64,000 bases of DNA from Aquilaria yunnanensis. Taxonomy: Eukaryota; Streptophyta; Magnoliopsida; Malvales; Thymelaeaceae. Below the pieces are notes generated by a model. The model had not been told where the DNA came from and made no database searches. It saw only the letters and a program-made list of their open reading frames with translations. Position 1 is the first letter of the stretch. Each line of letters begins with the position of its first letter. A program made the position numbers and the translations under genes. The DNA lies in assembly GCA_039654915.1 (NCBI GenBank), contig CM077596.1, forward strand, positions 57,844,501 through 57,908,500, in the 5' to 3' direction. Shown in pieces: positions 58,151-64,000 of this stretch.

Positions 58151-59660
58151 GGGTAAAATTCACCATAGGTCACCTAGCTTATTTTTTTGTCCTATCCGGG
58201 TACCTTACCTTTATTTTGTTCTAATGAGGTACCTTTCCTCTTATTGTGCATTCTGTTCAGCTACTTTCCGTCAAATTGGTTGTTAAATTGGATGGAAAAT
58301 GATGAAGTGGCATTAAATAATACTAAACTAAACTTAAAATAACAACTTCAGTCCTCAAACTATTTCAATTACTAATTCTAACCCTTAAAATTTCACTTAA
58401 GCCAATTCTATCCCTCTTATCCCGTTCACCGCCACCTCCCACGCTTCTCCCCCGTCATTCTCCCACCAGTCACGTCACACTGCACACACCCGGACCATCA
58501 CCAGTCCCAAACTCACCATTTCCAACAGACGCGTGGATTCTGACAAACTTACCAGCCACGGCGTTTGAGTCATTCACTTCCGATTCATTCGACAAGAATT
58601 CGAGTCTCCTGGAGGAGATTCTCTTCGTCGTCACTTGGATGGTTCCTCTAAATGAAGAATCAAGATTCTACTTTGGATCATTCGCTTCTATTTCTTCCAT
58701 GGTTCGGTTTTTGAACCGTAACGGGGACCTTCTGGTGAAGCAAAACGCCATGGCACTTCTCAAAGAGCTCGTTTCATCAGGCACAGGAAACCACCACTCG
58801 GAATCTCTGGCAGCCATTGACGGAATCTCGGATACCCTGTTCAAATTCGTCAAAAACCAAATCAGCCTCTCTGTCACAAAATCATCTCTCATGGTGATTT
58901 TCCACCTGATTTCCAGCAATTCTTAGAACCAAACAATCATCGCCGAGTTCGTCCACTTGGGCTTGGCTTCTCTGCTACTAGAGATAACGATTGAGTCCAA
59001 GAAAAGCGTGTGCGAGAAAGCTCTATTAGTGCTGGATTCCCTCTACAAATCGAGGGAAGCTCGAAAAGAGGCTTATGAGAACGCCTTGACGGCGCCAGTG
59101 CTGGTTAAGAAGATCATGCGGCTGCCAGGGGCAGCGACAAAGGCGGCAGTGTCGACCATGTGGAAGCTCTGCAAGTACGAGAACACGTATCAGGAGAGAG
59201 TTCTAGTGGAAGCTCTGCAAGTGGGTGCGTTCTAGAAGCTGCTGCTGCTTCTCCAGGTAGGCTACGCCGAGGACACGAAAGAGAAGGCAACGGAGCTCAT
59301 GAAGCTTTTGAATCCTTACAGGGCCAGATTGGAATGCATTGATTCGCAGGACTTGAAGAATCTGAACCGTGGGAGGTGGCAGTGAACGGGATGAGAGGGG
59401 TAGAATTGGCTTAAATGAAATTTTAAGAGTTAGAATTAGTAATTGAAATAGTTTGAGGACTGAAGTTGTCATTTTAAGTTTATTTCAATATTATTTAATG
59501 TCATATCATCATTTTCCATCCAATTTAACAACCAATTTGATGGAAAGTAGTTGAACAGGATGTGTAATAGGAGGAAAGGTACCTCGCTAGGACAAAATAA
59601 AGATAAGGTACCCGGATAAGATAAAAAAATAAGCTAGGTGACCCATGATGAATTTTACCC
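58151..59660 (+). mobile_element. Pack-MULE carrying a U-box E3 ligase gene fragment
   Basis: Long inverted repeats of about 290 bp (58151-58443 and 59369-59660) begin GGGTAAAATTCACCATAGGT and, on the other strand, GGGTAAAATTCATCATGGGT. They are flanked by identical 10-bp duplications, AATTTAGTAA (58141-58150 and 59661-59670). The entire space between the repeats is the 3' part of a plant U-box gene. No transposase is present. Long repeats, 9-10 bp duplication and host coding DNA together define a Pack-MULE. Confidence 0.93.
58560..59385 (+). pseudogene. Captured plant U-box (PUB20/21-like) ARM-repeat region
   Basis: Plant U-box proteins are E3 ubiquitin ligases with an N-terminal U-box and C-terminal ARM repeats. 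Here one frame runs from SFDKNSSLLEEIL through FLNRNGDLLVKQNAMALLKE, KALLVLDSLYKSREARKEAY and AAVSTMWKLCK to LLNPYRARLECIDSQDLKNL, which is the typical C-terminus of the PUB20/21 group. The U-box and the first half are absent. Two in-frame stops break it: TAG at 58924-58926 (after ISSNS) and TAG at 59233-59235 (in place of the Gln or Lys before KLLLLLQ). The frame is otherwise undisturbed. Its last codons and stop come from the right inverted repeat. Confidence 0.9.
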
Positions 59661-59735
59661 AATTTAGTAATTGCCACTGCTCCTCATTTGTCCGTGTTTC
59701 ACAAGCTTCTCGAAGGTAACAATCTCCTGCATCAT

Positions 59736-60943
59736 GGGAAAAAGTCAAAATCAGTCTTATAAGTTTCACAACTTTTCTTATTAAGTTTATATCTTCATAA
59801 ATTTTTATTTGAGTCCTATATATCAAAAAACGTGATCTCGGTTAATCCTATGAATGATGGCCTTGGCGGGAACTCGTACATGGTACATAACGGCCTTATC
59901 TTTTGCCCAATTGGTAAAATTGAGTTGTTGTCTTGCCCACTCGACACATGTAGGTAAACTTAATTGCAAAAAATGAAAGTTTTATGCACAAACATAAAAA
60001 TTATGGGTACATTAGGCCTCTCCTTCAATTGTTCCTTGCTCCTCTGGGTTCTCTTTTGGGCTCTATCTCCGATAGTGTTTTATTTCTTTCTTCCACTCTT
60101 TAGTGGCAGATGTCGGTGCCTTTCTTGCCTTTTTCGCCTCACCACCGACGACAACTCAGAGTCTGGAGCCGGGTACGATGCGGGCACCGTCTGTGCCGGA
60201 TTATACCCAATCCTCGGCGCTGGCACAACCCAATTCTCATCGTAATTTGACATTCTCGGAGTCAAGCCAGTCGACGAATGAACAAAGTACACATCTGCAG
60301 GGCCAAAATTAGAAGGCCTTCCTGGGAACCATCATCAAGTAAAAATCTAAACTATTGAAATTGGAGCCAGAGGTTGATGCTGTAAATTTTGACGTTGGAG
60401 ATTCAATGACCTTGGCCCTCTACTCTCAGATTGCATCCAATCCCAGTTGATCCTCTACCACCCGTCGGAGCAAGCCGTCTACCGAGGCTGAGAATCTATC
60501 CTTAAGCGAAAAGGTAGTGACAACTTCGCTTGATTTCTGGCCGGCCAATATGCATTTGTTGGCGATGCCAACTTCTCTTGATTTCTGGTCGACAGAGAAT
60601 GACGGCAACATGTTTGACAAAATGTCTCAATGAAAAGCGTTTGTCTGAGAGAGAGTGAGATAGAACGGATTTTGTCTAATTGGGCATTAAGTACCCATAA
60701 TTTTGTGTTTGTGAATCTTTTTCATGTAACTTTTATTTTTTGCAATTAAGTCCGATATATGCACCCACTAGTTAGAGTTAACAGCCGTCAAATGCCACAT
60801 AGAATTTCCCATTAGGCCGTCAAATATAGGACTAATGTAGCTCATGTTTTCGAATGTATAGGACTTAAACTGAAATTTTTGTAATTATAGGACTCAACTA
60901 AAAATGTTATGAAACTTATAGGGCTTTTCTTGACCTTACCCCC
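59736..60943. mobile_element. Mutator-like element 7 with long inverted repeats
   Basis: The left arm (59736 to about 60012) and right arm (about 60672-60943) are inverted copies. Shared words include tataagtttcacaac, cttaattgcaaaaaatgaaa and aaaattatgggtac. The flanks ctgcatcat (59727-59735) and ttgcatcac (60944-60952) match at 7 of 9. The 650-bp interior is GC-richer, with overlapping Ser/Thr/Pro-rich frames on both strands (for example 60103-60312 +, 60620-60426 -) that I cannot assign. It lies 75 bp from the Pack-MULE and about 300 bp from the last visible GATA exon. Confidence 0.75.
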
Positions 60944-61246
60944 TTGCATCACAAATTAGAGTAATATTCCATCAACTTTAGATGGGATTCAGAACAAGAC
61001 CAAATTGCTAAAGGGGAAATTCTTTCGAGAACTAATTAATGAGTTTCCTCAAACATGAGAAGATGTGGCAGATTGTCTCTAGGGGTTTATAGATCAACCA
61101 GATTTCTCAGGCTCAGAGTAGGTGTCGTATTTTGGTAGTTCATCAAGCAGAGATGATAAAGTTCTTTTTTCTTTCTTTTTTTTTTTAAAAAAATTTTAAA
61201 AAAACCCAAAACGGGAAGAATGGGAAAAGATATAACAAGAACTTAC

Positions 61247-62890
61247 ACTTAAATCTATGTTACACAATGTACTATGACATCCAAGGAATTCTGGTGTTTC
61301 TTGCTGAGCCTTCTCCCTGAGAGATCCCAAACAAATACGAAAAACATGAATATTAGTTTTCTTGACCACCATCCATCAGAGACTACTAGTTTTGCAAAGC
61401 ATCTTGAAACAAGCATGATTCATTTATATAACAAGCTAAAGTCCTAGAGTCACCATTTGAGCCTGACTCAATCTTGCCATTCACAATTTGACACAGACGA
61501 TCTAACCAGTCATAAATTTAGTTATAGGGCATTTTAAGCATAAGGTATGACCATGTGAAAGCTTTAATATTTACAAAACCGACTTTTCTATCCCCTCTAG
61601 TTTGTAACTCTATATTGTTCTAGTACAAAAACTAGAGTTCTATGGGGCCAATATACCTTTTGAATCGATCTGCCTGCATTAGTTATCTAGTGGGGTTTTT
61701 AGCTTTTTCAGTTGTACAGGCCGAAAGATTTGCATGCTTGCTCTCATTATGTACAATGAGGCCTGAAGTAAGCGAATAAGCCCCAGTATCTGAGAGCTGT
61801 CTGCTCTCAACAGAAAGGGAGCTGGCCTCAGATTCCTGCTCTCGAACTATTGAGTTGGGATGCCTTATCAAAACACTTCCATGACCTATCTCAACCGAGA
61901 CCACTGGAGTTTCACTCTCAAGAAGCAGATCCTCATCATATGAACCAGAGAAGTATGATGACTGTTCATGTAGAATGGTATATAAATCTTTTGTAAGCTT
62001 CTCAACAGAAGATGGCTTTGGCCGATTTACACATGTCCTCTTCTTAGATGGTGCCATTGTCTCCCATGCATTAGATTGGGCTGGACCTAAGGAAAAAGAT
62101 GCAACTGTTAGGCAATTCAAATCAGTATTTCTGAACTTCCAAAAAGTTAAGATTCACACTCAGCAGTTGTCTTTAGCAAGTGTCAGGCTAATGGTGCCAT
62201 ACAATGCAGATCAAATATCAACACATGACACCAAGAAGACCAAAGAAAAGGCCTAGCAGAAAAGACAAGCTAGCACATTCTCTTCACTGTCCATTTCCAG
62301 ACAACTGCAGCAATAACTCCTGCATATGCATAAATGCTTTAAAGGACATTTTAGGTCATGGTGACCTTATTTTACTCGGGAAAGAGCGGTGAAGGAATCA
62401 CTATTGGAGTTCTAAGATACTTTTACAGAATTTAATGTCCCAACATTTTATCACTCAGCTCCACTAACCAAAAGAATGCCAATCACTGATTCAATTAACT
62501 TAAGAAGACAAACTTGCATTAAGTCCAACCTGTCAAGTCACTGGCATCTGCACTGCCAAACTGCATACAACTTTCGGAGTTAGATATGACAGATCCCAAA
62601 CTTGAGCTGTTACTTGTGTCTTCATCTATAACTTTTAGACCACCCTGATCATGGTCATGCATCATCATGACAGAATCATGATTCGGTTTCCTTTTGAGAA
62701 ATTTTACTTCTTTGTGCTTATTTAAAGACATGCTCTTAGCTTGGGGAGTCTTGTACTCCTGAAGATCATCGAATTCAGACCGAGCATGCAATGGGGTATA
62801 ATTTTCCAGAGTCCCCTTTGTTCTCCATCGAGAACCACATGCATTGCATAGAACAGGCTTCTCAGGAGGTCCATTGCGCCAGAGAGGTGT
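61247..62890 (-). CDS. GATA26: GATA26/27-type transcription factor, 5'-partial, with in-frame stop
   Basis: Nuclear factor with a single GATA zinc finger. Visible exons: 62890-62530 ([38 protein letters not shown], then an acidic/Ser-rich linker), 62086-61657 ([56 protein letters not shown]) and 61316-61247 ([19 protein letters not shown]) with a GTAAGT donor. Splice phases agree across both joins. The first exon, with the CxxCG half of the finger, must lie beyond 64000. The second exon shown has TAA at 61683-61685, ahead of the donor AAAAG/GTATAT at 61657. If the downstream exons are real, this is a premature stop. Exons beyond 61247 are not found. Confidence 0.8.
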
Positions 62891-64000
62891 GCCTGTCCAA
62901 TTCTTCATTGTCAGCTTTAAGCAAGGAAATGATGGAAGGCAAAAAGATGGAAAAATGCTGGATGAACAACAGAAATCATTTTATCTTTATTTTCAACGTA
63001 AAGAATTAGAAAAAAAAAAAAGTTGCAAAAAAAATACCATTTTAAAAATCCAAAGAAACTGAGCAGTCAATTAGTTACTATCCTTTGAAGTAAAACACTT
63101 GAAAGAAGAAATGTAAGTGCTTATTCTTAGTTTCTGAAGCTTGTATTATCTGATAACAAATCATGGAAAAGAAAGAAGATCAGGCTTAGCTCCTTGAATC
63201 AAGGAAAAAACATTATTAAACTCAACCATGGTAGACCAGGGATGCAATTTCCTTCACAACCAAATTTGAAAGGAACCAACATTGTTCTAATGCAGCATGG
63301 TAAGAATCATCAAGTGCCAGAAGAAAACCCAAGAACATTTCAGCATGGATGGAGTTTGCTTCTTTGCAATCCAACTATGGTAAGAACAAATATAAGGTTT
63401 ACAAAACTGACATTTATTTATCAAAGCAGAGGCAACTGGACCTTCTAAGGAATTGAATTGTTAGATTATGCCCAGGTTTCATCAAATGTAGACAGTAACC
63501 TTTGTAAGGAACACATCAAATATTACTACTGTCTGTAAGAAATGCTAGAGCAGATTTTCATGCCACTGAATCCATAAGATACTGAAAACAAGGACAAGTG
63601 GATTGATTTCTATCTCAGACAGTTATACTGCATATCACTTTTCAATATGCAGGCCTCACGAACAATACTGGATGTCGGACATAGATACATAGATGAATTA
63701 ACTTAACACTACTAAACTGATTCCCATTACTCCAACAAATGCCAACACTCTTAGTCGACAACGAGCAAGGAAATGGTGAAAAAATGAGGTAGAAGCCTCG
63801 AGTCTGCTCAGCATTAAAATTCACAATTCACAAGGGTAGCAAAAGAAAGAAAAAAAAGAACCTTTTCGATTTGGAGATATAATTTAGCTTAGACTGAGGA
63901 TGTTTGACCACGTATGTGAGATATAAACTACTTTCCTAACGGAAGCCAATGGATTGTAAGGTTATTACATTACCCAACATTCAGTAAAATTCAATCCCAA
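62891..64000 (-). other. Probable intron 1 of the GATA gene
   Basis: No codons for the first zinc-finger half (CxxCG) are visible up to the window edge. The acceptor GGACAG lies at 62891-62896. The region has no other supported feature. Confidence 0.45.

Noticed and set aside
60960..61180. Plus-strand reading with KTKLLKGKFFRELINEFPQ as a possible gene fragment
   Set aside because: Three stops within about 60 codons and no recognised family. It overlaps the expected place of a GATA intron or exon, so it was left uncalled.
1..64000. CRISPR arrays, operons, ribosome binding sites, bacterial insertion sequences
   Set aside because: The window is plant nuclear DNA. The tandem arrays seen lack CRISPR repeat/spacer structure.

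Overview
The window is nuclear DNA of a flowering plant, most likely a eudicot. It is AT-rich with long intergenic stretches, has spliced genes with GT..AG introns, and carries plant-specific families: an F-box/DUF295 gene, a GATA26/27-type zinc-finger factor, and pieces of sucrose-phosphate synthase, U-box E3 ligase, cytochrome P450 and monoacylglycerol-lipase-like genes. It also holds plant Ty1/copia, LINE, hAT, CACTA and Mutator-like elements. I cannot name the species.

Only two host genes look potentially functional: an intact 388-codon F-box gene at 52195-53361 (+), and the 3' part of a GATA factor entering from the right edge (62890 down to 61247, minus). The GATA gene carries an in-frame stop. 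Most of the rest is transposon sequence or gene debris moved or broken by transposons.

Layout. 0-6 kb: low-complexity sequence and a degraded CACTA-like repeat (1.1-4.1 kb). 6-10 kb: three short Mutator-like elements in a row with 9-bp target duplications. 12.4-19.56 kb: copy A of a segmental duplication, holding a CACTA element with transposase remnants and a broken F-box copy. 19.56-20.34 kb: a five-unit tandem array. 20.6-22 kb: a truncated LINE. 23.56-27.95 kb: a young copia element inserted in what looks like older genic sequence. 28-29.7 kb: genic fragments, including lipase-type exons. 29.7-33.9 kb: a nearly complete hAT element and its internally deleted relative. 35.5-44.6 kb: a second LINE, split by an older copia element. 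44.6-53.7 kb: copy B of the duplication, with a nested hAT plus Mutator-like insertion, a CACTA element that has captured sucrose-phosphate synthase exons, and the intact F-box gene. 54.4-60.9 kb: three more elements with 9-10 bp target duplications, one carrying P450 sequence and one a U-box ARM-repeat gene. 61-64 kb: the GATA gene.

The main theme is gene-fragment capture. Within about 12 kb (47.5-59.7 kb) three separate DNA transposons carry pieces of three unrelated host genes: sucrose-phosphate synthase, a P450 and a U-box ligase. In each case both element ends and a target-site duplication can be read from the sequence. Captured pieces are all decayed (stops, frameshifts, missing exons), so any present role would more likely be as a source of transcripts or small RNA than of protein. 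That last point is inference.
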